This document shows positions 1-7,192 of a stretch of DNA of 64,000 nt, one piece after another. The stretch comes from Alteromonas gilva. Its GTDB lineage: Bacteria > Pseudomonadota > Gammaproteobacteria > Enterobacterales > Alteromonadaceae. Location of the stretch: NCBI RefSeq assembly GCF_028595265.1, contig NZ_JAQQXP010000003.1, positions 124,001 through 188,000 of the forward strand, in the 5' to 3' direction. Each line of letters opens with the position of its first letter. The stretch's first letter is position 1. Below the pieces are notes generated by a model. The model searched no databases. It had not been told where the DNA came from and saw nothing but the letters and a program-made list of their open reading frames with translations. The position numbers and the translations under genes are program-made.

Positions 1-86
1 CATCGCATAATGCGGATAAGCCTCGTCAACAGCGTCGTCGCCGGGTGCATACTGGTCAGTCTAAAGGCAATATCGCCATTGCATAA
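1..86 (+). CDS. C-terminal tail of an unidentified protein (partial)
   Basis: An open frame enters from the left edge and stops with TAA at 84-86. Only about 27 residues are visible. They are strongly basic (a QQRRRRVH stretch) and end in NIAIA. Such tails are common on DEAD-box RNA helicases and other RNA-binding proteins, but no domain is visible, so the identity is a guess. A strong terminator follows 40 bp downstream, which supports this being a real gene end. Confidence 0.5.
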   Translation, partial: SHNADKPRQQRRRRVHTGQSKGNIAIA

Positions 87-129
87 TGGTAACTAAATAA
101 GCCGCGCGAAGCTGAATTGCTAAGCGATA

Positions 130-171
130 AAAAAGCCCCGCCGGGCAACTGTCCGGCGGGGCTTTTTGTTG
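130..171 (+). terminator. Rho-independent terminator
   Basis: A perfect 15-bp stem (arms 130-144 and 153-167, GC-rich core) with an 8-nt loop is flanked by A and T runs, so it can work on both strands. It ends the partial gene at the left edge and can also serve the leftward Fn3 gene that stops at 188. Confidence 0.92.
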
Positions 172-187
172 TTGTGCGGGTATTTTC

Positions 188-580
188 CTACTTCAGTCTC
201 ACGCTCACTGTGTTGCTATAGCCTGATACTTCAGCATTGTTATACGCCTGTACCCGATAAGAGTAGTTGCCGCTTGCCAGTGCATCAGCGTTATCGGTTG
301 TAAAGGTCGTATCCGCCCCTGCCACGGCGATACGTTGAAACGACACCTGACCTTTTTGCTTTAGGCCACGTTCCACATAAAAGCCTAATTCACTGGTGCT
401 GTTATCCGTCCAACTGAGGGTAACCGTACTGCCGCTTTGGCTGACTGTTAAATTCCCCGGGGCTGCTAGCGCATCAGGTTGCGGTTCCGGGTCAGGATCA
501 AGCAGTGTACTGAGAAATGTTAAAAAAGCGAAACATAACAGTCGGGGCACGTATTGATTAGCGCAATGACGGCGTGACAT
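188..580 (-). CDS. Small exported protein with one fibronectin type III domain
   Basis: This 130-residue protein starts with a basic N-terminus and a short hydrophobic stretch (about residues 13-27), then a Pro/Asp linker, then one Fn3-like domain (about 40-130). The domain shows the usual landmarks: a VTLSWTDNS strand, a YVERG segment and a YSYRVQAYN strand. Fn3 modules act as binding or spacer domains in exported proteins; no catalytic domain is present, so it may be a lone adhesive or surface module. No good ribosome binding site precedes the ATG at 580, so the exact start is uncertain. It diverges from the DUF4397 lipoprotein gene. Confidence 0.7.
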   Translation of the reverse strand: MSRRHCANQYVPRLLCFAFLTFLSTLLDPDPEPQPDALAAPGNLTVSQSGSTVTLSWTDNSTSELGFYVERGLKQKGQVSFQRIAVAGADTTFTTDNADALASGNYSYRVQAYNNAEVSGYSNTVSVRLK

Positions 581-696
581 GGGGAGTCAGTCACAAAAAT
601 CAATATTTGTTATCCTAAAGTTGCAAGGAGGCTGATCCCTTCTTAAACAGACCGCGTAATTGTCTTTGTCACAACACAATCATGAGGATCTACCAA

Positions 697-2070
697 ATGA
701 AGAGGATCAGTTCACTCCTTGCAGCAGTAAGTTTACCATTATTTTTAACCGGTTGTCTGTTCGATAATGACGACGATGCACCAACGGTCGAACCGCCACC
801 ACCACCTGAATTTGCCAATGTCAGAGTGATTCATGCCGCATCTGACGCGCCGCTGGTAAATATTACCGCTAACGACGCAATTTTAAACGGGTTGGAATCA
901 GTCGATTATCAGGTTGCTTCATCGCGTTTTGAAGTCGAAACAGGCACCTATGATATCGGTGTAACGGCTATATTGCCGGGTGAAAATGCCGAAGTGTTGC
1001 AAGCAGATGTCACCCTGGAAGCAGACATGAATTACGATGTATTCGCTGTGGGCAGTGTAGCAGACGATAGTTTAATGTTGCTGCCGGTAACCAGCGAAGA
1101 GACCGCCGTTGAAGCGGGCAATGCGCAGGTGCAAATTGTGCACGCAGCGTCTGATGCGCCGACGGTCGATATTTATGTGACTGCGCCGGGAGCCGCACTG
1201 GCTGATGAGCAGCCTCTGGCTACCGCGGCCTTTATGGATGCTACAGGTTTGGTACAAGTGCCAGCCGGTGACTATCAGATTAGAATTACCCCGGCAGGTA
1301 GTACCGATGTGGTGTTCGATTCGGGTACGGTAGCTCTTGCCGATGGTGCCGACTTACTGGTGGCTGCCACTAATAACGTGGGAAGCGGTGATTCACCTGT
1401 TACATTATTGGTTGCTGATGGCACCAGTGCGGTGAAGCTGTGGGATGCTGACGCAACCGCCGATATTCGCGTTGTTCATGGTATTAGTGATGCGCCTGCG
1501 GTCGATGTGATTGCCAATAATGCGGTCACTCTGGTAGATGCTCTGGCGTTTCCAGCGGCTACAGGTTATCTGTCGGTTGCTCCGGACGACTACCTGGTTG
1601 ACGTGGTCGCGGATGCCGATAACAGCGTGGTTGCTATTGATGATGCGGCGATTACACTTGAAACGGGCATGAGTTACACGGCGATTGCCAACAACACACT
1701 TGCCGCGCCGGAGCTGGATCTATTAGCAGACATGCCGCGTCGAGTGGCCACCGAAGCTCGGGTCAGAATTGTGCACGCGTCTCCGGATGCGGGCAGTGTC
1801 GACATTTATGTTACAGCTGACGGTAACATCGACAGTGTCGACCCGGCGTTTGCTGGCGTTGATTATACAACCGATGCACTGGCGGAAACTGGTTATGTAG
1901 GTTTAGCTGCGGGTGAATACGTGGTCACCGTGACTGCCGCCGGAACCAAGCAGCCAGCGATTGAAACGGGGTTGCTGATGCTTGAGGCGGGTAGCCTGTA
2001 CACGGCGATTGCTGTCAATGGCTCCATGGAAGCTGCGCCGCCACAACTTATTCTAATGGATGACTTTTAA
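697..2070 (+). CDS. DUF4397-repeat lipoprotein
   Basis: This is a 457-residue lipoprotein. The signal peptide ends in a lipobox (LTGC, Cys20), so it should be acylated and membrane anchored, followed by an acidic and Pro-rich linker. Four related modules of about 100 residues begin near residues 40, 142, 254 and 353. Each opens with a motif of the form V-R-(I/V)-V-H-A-x-S-D-A-P, the signature of DUF4397 beta-sandwich domains found in surface proteins of unknown function. I chose ATG 697 because GAGGA lies 8 nt upstream; an in-frame ATG at 682 lacks such a site. A terminator follows closely, so it is probably monocistronic. Confidence 0.88.
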   Translation: MKRISSLLAAVSLPLFLTGCLFDNDDDAPTVEPPPPPEFANVRVIHAASDAPLVNITANDAILNGLESVDYQVASSRFEVETGTYDIGVTAILPGENAEVLQADVTLEADMNYDVFAVGSVADDSLMLLPVTSEETAVEAGNAQVQIVHAASDAPTVDIYVTAPGAALADEQPLATAAFMDATGLVQVPAGDYQIRITPAGSTDVVFDSGTVALADGADLLVAATNNVGSGDSPVTLLVADGTSAVKLWDADATADIRVVHGISDAPAVDVIANNAVTLVDALAFPAATGYLSVAPDDYLVDVVADADNSVVAIDDAAITLETGMSYTAIANNTLAAPELDLLADMPRRVATEARVRIVHASPDAGSVDIYVTADGNIDSVDPAFAGVDYTTDALAETGYVGLAAGEYVVTVTAAGTKQPAIETGLLMLEAGSLYTAIAVNGSMEAAPPQLILMDDF

Positions 2071-2101
2071 GTCCTTCAGGTCACATTATTTGGAATAATT
2101 G

Positions 2102-2136
2102 AAACCACGGTGCAGCCAGCACCGTGGTTTTTTCTT
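2102..2136 (+). terminator. Rho-independent terminator after the DUF4397 gene
   Basis: A perfect 12-bp stem (2102-2113 with 2119-2130), a 5-nt loop and a T-rich tail begin 32 bp after the stop codon. Confidence 0.9.
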
Positions 2137-2393
2137 TTTAGCAACAATGCTGAGAGCAATGTTGTGACAGTCACTTTTAACGGCTATTAATGTGCTTTGC
2201 CTGGTCTGCTCATTCCGCCTGCTCGCTTAGAGACTTATCTCGGATTTATCGCGGAACTTGCAAAGGATTAGTGGAAAACATTCAACACGACGCTAAATAC
2301 TGCAGGTTTGACATCCATTAATCCTCGCTGGTTATTGTTAACGCGAGTATGGACTGCTTGCTGGTTGGGAGCTTTAGGCTGAGAATGAGTTTG
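2137..2393. other. Intergenic stretch without a recognised gene
   Basis: No convincing reading frame was seen here. The one notable element is GACAGTCACT at 2166-2175, the reverse complement of a 10-bp core found in the tandem repeat at the other side of the transposase-like gene. Confidence 0.5.
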
Positions 2394-3344
2394 CTATGCT
2401 GAACGACATCGACGATTTCTGTTGTGGATATTGCTTAATTTTTCGGTACTCACTGTGGTTTTAAATTCTGTCTCAATGCCGGATACCAGGGTATGCCAGT
2501 CAGCATCGTCTACCCCCATTCGGGTAAGAATTGGCAATGCTGAATCTGCGTTTTTGCCTAGTTTGGCAGGATGGAAATGGCGGCCTGTTAATTCGACAAT
2601 TGCCAGATAGTCCTCAATACGAAACGGTAACCCATCGGGCATGTTGTGTCTTGGATTGCCAGCAAACCCAAGCAGCGAGCGTGGCTGTCGATTTGATTTC
2701 GCCGCCTCAATTCGTTTGTGAATACTGGTGTGGGCGGATGACTCCGGTGTTTTTGCTATTTGTGCGCGTACCGGATTTAAATCGACGTAAGCCATACATG
2801 CCGCCAGTGAGGCTTCATCCAACAATGCTTGAGACTTAAACCGGCCTTCCCAAAAATGTCCGGTACAGTCATCATCCTTATTTGCCTGCCTGGCAATGAA
2901 TTCATTGAGCAAACGCATAAACCAACTGATATCGTATAGCCTGCGTCGGTACACTGCTGCGATAGCGTTTACGGTTTCAACTTCGGCATCGCTCATCATG
3001 TCGCATTCATCTGGTTGAATATAACGTCGACACAACAGCACGCCTTTGTAGAGCCTATGCCACCGCTTAATAACCTCATGAACCGACAAAGCATCGGCTT
3101 TTTGTTTGTTGATGCGCAACACCACGTGGGTGTGGTTGCTCATAACAGCATAGGCACACACGTCCACGCAGAACACATCAGCTAACAATAGCAAGCGGTC
3201 TTCCACCCACTGCCGGCGATGCTCGTAACTCTTGCCGGTAACGCTATCCTCACCACATAAATAGGCCCGGCGGACGCAGCGGGATATGCAATGGTAAAAC
3301 GGGGTGTCTGACAGATTGATAAGGCATTTACGGGGTCTGGGCAC
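2394..3344 (-). CDS. REP-associated / IS200-like transposase family protein
   Basis: This 316-residue protein resembles the Y1-type HUH nucleases called REP-associated tyrosine transposases, single-copy chromosomal proteins that act on REP hairpins. Seen in the sequence: an N-terminal start typical of the family (PRPR, PFYHCISRC), the metal-binding HUH motif H71-T72-H73, a GHFWEGRFKS block at about 162-171 and an AYVDLNPVRA block at about 185-194. In relatives as I recall them, the catalytic tyrosine sits a few residues before the GxxWxxR block, within the helix corresponding to WFMRLLNEFI (141-150). Here Phe149/Ile150 occupy that place, so nicking may use another tyrosine or be lost. A 50-bp tandem repeat lies just upstream of the gene. 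Confidence 0.8.
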   Translation of the reverse strand: MPRPRKCLINLSDTPFYHCISRCVRRAYLCGEDSVTGKSYEHRRQWVEDRLLLLADVFCVDVCAYAVMSNHTHVVLRINKQKADALSVHEVIKRWHRLYKGVLLCRRYIQPDECDMMSDAEVETVNAIAAVYRRRLYDISWFMRLLNEFIARQANKDDDCTGHFWEGRFKSQALLDEASLAACMAYVDLNPVRAQIAKTPESSAHTSIHKRIEAAKSNRQPRSLLGFAGNPRHNMPDGLPFRIEDYLAIVELTGRHFHPAKLGKNADSALPILTRMGVDDADWHTLVSGIETEFKTTVSTEKLSNIHNRNRRCRSA

Positions 3345-3413
3345 TGTCTTGCACCTGCTTGAGTTAACGGTAAGTTTATTGTGCCGAAGTTTGAATATAT
3401 TCCAACTGTCCTC

Positions 3414-3515
3414 AGGGATAGAGAGTGACTGTCCTAATCTTTGTTCGTATTAAGCCAACACAGAGGGATAGAGAGTGACTGTCCTAATCTTTGTTCGTAT
3501 TAAGCCAACACAGAG
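3414..3515. repeat. 50-bp tandem duplication with REP-like hairpin core
   Basis: Two identical 50-bp units (3414-3463 and 3464-3513, identity continuing to 3515) stand head to tail. Each unit holds a 19-nt imperfect palindrome, GGATAG-N7-CTGTCC (one T.G pair), able to form a small hairpin. The array lies about 70 bp upstream of the transposase-like gene, the usual place for the REP-type substrates of such enzymes. The rest of 3345-3591 has no gene. Confidence 0.85.
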
Positions 3516-3591
3516 TAAAATATCAGAGTGGCGCAATATAATATAATGTGCTCGGGAATTGGGTTGAGTTCTCATGAGCGCCAGGCCAGTA

Positions 3592-4446
3592 TTACATTAT
3601 TTCATTAACCTGCACATCCACTTCCATGGTGGTGCCCGGACTACCATAAAAGCCACCTGATATGGGAGGGGTGAGTTCTGCCCGGCGTGATACTGAGACG
3701 GCAATATGTGATGAGCCCGCGAGGTTTCCAAAGGTTGGATCAAAGCCTTTCCAGCCTGCGCCAGGAATAAATATTTCTGTCCAGGCATGGGTTGAGCCCT
3801 CCTGAATATTGTCTTCTCCGGTATGTACGTACCCACTTACAAATCGACTCGCGAAGCCAAGTTTACGTGCGGCTAACATCATTAGGTTGGCAAGATCACG
3901 ACAGGAACCGGCTTGTGATGTCAGAGTGATACCCGGGGGCTGCACGCCTTCTTCTTCCCGTTTGATATAATCAAATGACTGATAAATTTTCTGGTTGAGT
4001 CGTAACAATAAGGCAAAGGTCTGGATTTGTTCAGCAGGTTGCCAAATGTCTGCCAGCCACCGTTTAAGGTCGTCTTTGTCAGTAGGACTTTGAATCTGAG
4101 TGTAGGGCGTTAGTGCAATCGCTTCCTCGGTAGTATAGGCAAACGGATAGTCAACCGCATGCTCGGCGACCAAAAAATTATGTGGTTCAATATCAAACTT
4201 CTGAATGGTAATGGTGCTGTTTATCACTAATTTTTGCGTTGCCTGGGTGAACGAGGCGACTGCAATGGTGTTCTCTTCGGCGTCGCGTTGCCAATGCAGC
4301 TCTGCTGGCGGCGTTATGATTAACTGCGATGATTCGATATGCTGATCGTGTCCTTCGCGAGGACGAAGTCGCAAGGTATGAGGCGTAAGTTCTACGGCGC
4401 CAGAAAACTGATAGGTAGTAATATGATTGATCTGCAGCCTTCTCAT
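3592..4446 (-). CDS. Transglutaminase-like cysteine peptidase family protein
   Basis: This 284-residue cytoplasmic protein has an N-terminal bacterial transglutaminase-associated beta domain (about 1-90) and a transglutaminase-like core (about 145-240). The core keeps the full triad: Cys182 in AGSCRDLANL, His220 in STHAWTE and Asp236 in GFDPTFGN. Family members usually hydrolyse or cross-link peptide bonds; substrates are mostly unknown, and many sit beside alpha-E and ATP-grasp genes, which are absent here. AAGGA lies 8 nt before the ATG at 4446. A short frame (4451-4696) ends 4 bp upstream and may be cotranscribed. Confidence 0.85.
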   Translation of the reverse strand: MRRLQINHITTYQFSGAVELTPHTLRLRPREGHDQHIESSQLIITPPAELHWQRDAEENTIAVASFTQATQKLVINSTITIQKFDIEPHNFLVAEHAVDYPFAYTTEEAIALTPYTQIQSPTDKDDLKRWLADIWQPAEQIQTFALLLRLNQKIYQSFDYIKREEEGVQPPGITLTSQAGSCRDLANLMMLAARKLGFASRFVSGYVHTGEDNIQEGSTHAWTEIFIPGAGWKGFDPTFGNLAGSSHIAVSVSRRAELTPPISGGFYGSPGTTMEVDVQVNEIM

Positions 4447-4450
4447 GATG

Positions 4451-4696
4451 CTAATCCTTGTCGTTTACGTCGAGTCGATGAAAATTACGCATTAACCTGA
4501 GTGTGTGCGGCTTCATGTCTTGTAAAATACGAAGCGCCAGGTCATCAATGCCAGGCAAGTAGGGTTCAACATGGAAAGCAGAGAAATTGTAAACCGCTAC
4601 ATCATTATGGAACCTGTAAAAGCAAGCGCGGTTAATGTTAAAGCTGGTGTTACGGGGCAGATTCACCGCTGCTGCATGTAACTCCCTGCACAACAC
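4451..4696 (-). CDS. Small hypothetical ORF upstream of the transglutaminase gene
   Basis: This is an 81-codon frame with a GTG start at 4696 and a stop 4 bp before the transglutaminase start, which would suit translational coupling. I recognise no domain. The composition is soluble and mixed, with no signal peptide or membrane span. The frame lies between two real genes on the same strand, so it could be a genuine small gene, a degenerate remnant, or chance. Confidence 0.3.
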   Translation of the reverse strand: MLCRELHAAAVNLPRNTSFNINRACFYRFHNDVAVYNFSAFHVEPYLPGIDDLALRILQDMKPHTLRLMRNFHRLDVNDKD

Positions 4697-4734
4697 TACT
4701 CTTAACCGGCGGGCCGTGCAACTCTAACTCTGGG

Positions 4735-6348
4735 TTAGCGTTCACGTTTCAGACGCTGACGAACAGCGTGCGAATGCCATGCGGCCGGCACGATGACCAG
4801 CACAGCAATCAGTGCTAATAACCAGTGATAATGCTGGGTAAAAAATGTCAGCCGGGTAATTTCAGCGGCGAGCTCTGTATTGGCCTGTTCGGCATAGGCC
4901 GGGGCGCCCAGCGCAGCCTCTTTAGCGATGGCAAATCCCCCACTTAAGGCGCTGTCCCAACCCAACGATGATAACGATGAATACGCTTTAAAACCAATTG
5001 CCGCAGCACCAAAAGCAACCAGGCCAATGGCCACTGTGCCCAGGCTTAATAATCCAAACCCGATTGCGCCAATTGTGACGATGCCAACCGATATAACCCC
5101 AACACTGATCGGTGCAATGGCCACGCAGCCCCAGGCAAATAAAAGACCCCGTGCATAGGCGCCACCTGCAATCCAGCCAAATGCGGGGCCTTCGCCGTGC
5201 TCGGGTGTGTCAAACTGAATATGGCAAAGTGGTACGCCGCAAAGTGTCAGTTTACTTTTGTATTCGCGCTGTTTAGCGCCTGGTTTATCGGCTTCACGAC
5301 GAAATGCATCGGGGTAAAACAATCGCTCGCGCGCTCTTAGTACTTTTGAGCTTTCAAACATGTATTGTACTAATACAAAGTAGCTGATAATAAAAATTAG
5401 CAGCACTGTTTGCGACATGATGGTTAATAGCGCCGCATGGTCAGGGTAGGTTACTGCCAGTTGCTTTAGCAGCAGCATCGCCGCGGTGAAAATCAGTGCT
5501 GTACCGATAAACCCCACCACAATTTTTATCACCAGTTTGCGCTCATTGGCAGTTCTTGACTGAGCTAACCCAGTACGTAAACCAAAAAATGAACTGATAA
5601 ATCCGGACGCGGCGGCCAGTACCGTTAGTACTGAGGCCAGTTTAAAAAATGAACCGGCTTTAGCGGCCCCGGCTCCCCATACGGCGGCTTTGGCGGGTGG
5701 TGCAATAGTACTGATCATGGTTAAAACACCGGTCGTAAAGGCAACACCTGGTTTGCTATTTTTAAGGGCGTCCTCAACCATGCCTTGCATGGCCTCCCTA
5801 AGCATTTTTCGACCGCGGGACAGTCGCTGCTTTACGGTATCTTCGGAGAGTTCAAGCTGGGCTGCGACCCGCTGCACGGATTGCTCTTCGCGGTAAAATA
5901 ATACCAATGGCTCACGGTAGGTGGGTTCCATTTGGGCAAGGACTTTCCACAATAATGTTTGCTGCTGAGCAGCGATTAATCCGTCATCCAGAGCCGTTTC
6001 ACTGCTTGGTGCGGTGTCGCTCAGTTCGCCACTTTCTGTTGCTGACTGTTTGGCGGTTTTGCGCCGGTAACGACTTACCTTAAAACGCAGAATGCCGCAC
6101 AGCCATGCCTTTAACTTATGTGGATCGCTTAAGGTATCGAGCTTTTTCCAGGCATCCACAAAGGCCTCCTGGGCAATGTCTTCGCTGTATTTAAAATCGC
6201 CCACCGACGAATAAGCAATAGAACACAACAGGTTTTGATAACGGCTTACAATGGCGCAAAAAGCGTCACGATCGCCGCCTAACGATCGCATCACAAGGCC
6301 GGCATCGTTTTCATCTGTTATTGACGTGGGCTTACTAAATAGTTTCAT
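4735..6348 (-). CDS. ECF-like sigma-70 factor fused to a polytopic membrane domain
   Basis: This protein has 537 residues, while ordinary ECF factors have about 170-200. Residues 18-95 match sigma region 2 (EDIAQEAFVDAWKKL, KLKAWLCGILRFKVSRYRRK) and 128-188 match region 4, including the helix-turn-helix SVQRVAAQLELSEDTVKQRLSRGRKML. After residue 200 come hydrophobic segments near 205-255, 273-295 and 305-330, a polar stretch (335-385), a glycine-periodic hydrophobic region (387-453) and a last membrane helix (505-525). From 413 to 452 every fifth residue is Gly, preceded by Val, Ile, Phe or Leu: eight five-residue units. I infer a membrane-tethered sigma factor; no anti-sigma gene is adjacent. 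The gene diverges from a CIA30-like gene, and inverted repeats lie between them. Confidence 0.85.
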   Translation of the reverse strand: MKLFSKPTSITDENDAGLVMRSLGGDRDAFCAIVSRYQNLLCSIAYSSVGDFKYSEDIAQEAFVDAWKKLDTLSDPHKLKAWLCGILRFKVSRYRRKTAKQSATESGELSDTAPSSETALDDGLIAAQQQTLLWKVLAQMEPTYREPLVLFYREEQSVQRVAAQLELSEDTVKQRLSRGRKMLREAMQGMVEDALKNSKPGVAFTTGVLTMISTIAPPAKAAVWGAGAAKAGSFFKLASVLTVLAAASGFISSFFGLRTGLAQSRTANERKLVIKIVVGFIGTALIFTAAMLLLKQLAVTYPDHAALLTIMSQTVLLIFIISYFVLVQYMFESSKVLRARERLFYPDAFRREADKPGAKQREYKSKLTLCGVPLCHIQFDTPEHGEGPAFGWIAGGAYARGLLFAWGCVAIAPISVGVISVGIVTIGAIGFGLLSLGTVAIGLVAFGAAAIGFKAYSSLSSLGWDSALSGGFAIAKEAALGAPAYAEQANTELAAEITRLTFFTQHYHWLLALIAVLVIVPAAWHSHAVRQRLKRER

Positions 6349-6376
6349 AAGTATCTTTAGCTGGTGGATTTACGCC

Positions 6377-6447
6377 TAAGTGCCAGCCACTTAAAAAAAG
6401 GTGACACCACAGTTTAATTTATTTTTTTCACTTATGTTGTCACCTTT
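6377..6447. promoter_or_regulatory. Inverted repeats between the sigma-factor gene and the CIA30-like gene
   Basis: Two inverted repeats lie in the divergent intergenic region. TAAGTG/CACTTA is at 6377-6382 and 6388-6393 (5-nt spacer). AAAGGTGACA/TGTCACCTTT is at 6397-6406 and 6438-6447 (31-nt spacer). Their position suits operator or control sites for either gene. No regulator is assigned. Confidence 0.45.
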
Positions 6448-6561
6448 GATAAACCGCCGGGCACTTATAGGTTAAGCGCGCACGTTGGCCGTGTCGCAAC
6501 AAACGTTCAGAGCATTGCTTAAGAACTTTATGTTAACTGCCTTACCGGAGTAAATCCTATT

Positions 6562-7158
6562 ATGAAAACCTTTAATTATACTGTCCGTCATCTACTCAAC
6601 AGCGCCGCATGTGCGATGTTACTGACTTTTACAGGCGCTGCATTGGCTGACACCTTGCCTGCAGTGGTAGACGATTTTAGCGCTGAGACCAACAACCTGG
6701 GCTTGCCCAGACAACACATGAACGACTCTGTCGCGGGTGGCAGTACAGTTAGCAACGCCAGTGTCAGTGAAGGGGTACTTTACTTAAGCGGCGACATTGC
6801 TCCACCACGTGGTCAGCCTGGCTGGGCCAGCACTGTATTACTGCTCGATGCTGCAGGCGAGCCGCAGGATGCCAGTGCCTACCAGGGGATTCGCATGCGG
6901 GTAAAAATAAACAGTGGCAATATGTCAGTCTCTGCTAACAGCACTGAAATCACAAATTTTGACTATCATGCGGCGCCCGTCGTGGTAAAACCCGATGGTG
7001 AATTTCATGTCGTGAAAATTCCGTTTGAGAAGCTGGCGCGGGCGTGGTCGGCGCCAACAGCGCTGAATACCCAGACCCTGGCCAGCCTCAGCATTACTGC
7101 ATTTGAAATGCAAAAAGGCAGCTACGACTTTGCCATCGATGAAGTCGGCTTTTATTAA
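6562..7158 (+). CDS. Secreted CIA30-like (galactose-binding fold) protein
   Basis: This 198-residue protein has a signal peptide ending near ALADT (about residue 30). The mature part resembles the CIA30 domain, a jelly-roll fold related to carbohydrate-binding modules: an opening VDDFSAE motif, a GWASTVLLL strand, a YQGIRMRVKINSG strand and a closing SYDFAIDEVGFY strand. Periplasmic bacterial CIA30 proteins have no settled function; ligand binding is plausible. It starts 213 bp from the divergent sigma-factor gene and ends 34 bp before the acyltransferase gene on the same strand, so those two are probably an operon. Confidence 0.75.
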   Translation: MKTFNYTVRHLLNSAACAMLLTFTGAALADTLPAVVDDFSAETNNLGLPRQHMNDSVAGGSTVSNASVSEGVLYLSGDIAPPRGQPGWASTVLLLDAAGEPQDASAYQGIRMRVKINSGNMSVSANSTEITNFDYHAAPVVVKPDGEFHVVKIPFEKLARAWSAPTALNTQTLASLSITAFEMQKGSYDFAIDEVGFY

Positions 7159-7192
7159 TCAATGCCGTTGCTGAACTAAACAGGAAACCACC

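Noticed and set aside
1..86. Left-edge tail as the missing end of the rhlE gene at the right edge
   Set aside because: The window is linear and the two fragments are 64 kb apart; a basic tail alone does not identify the gene.
3414..3515. Possible CRISPR array
   Set aside because: Only two head-to-tail copies with no spacers between them, and no cas gene in the window.
4451..4696. Alpha-E (DUF403) partner of the transglutaminase
   Set aside because: The frame is too short and shows none of that family's helical repeats, so I left it as unassigned.
4928..5158. Open frame on the plus strand inside the sigma-factor gene
   Set aside because: It is antisense to the glycine-repeat coding region; the repeat composition of the real gene opens the opposite strand.
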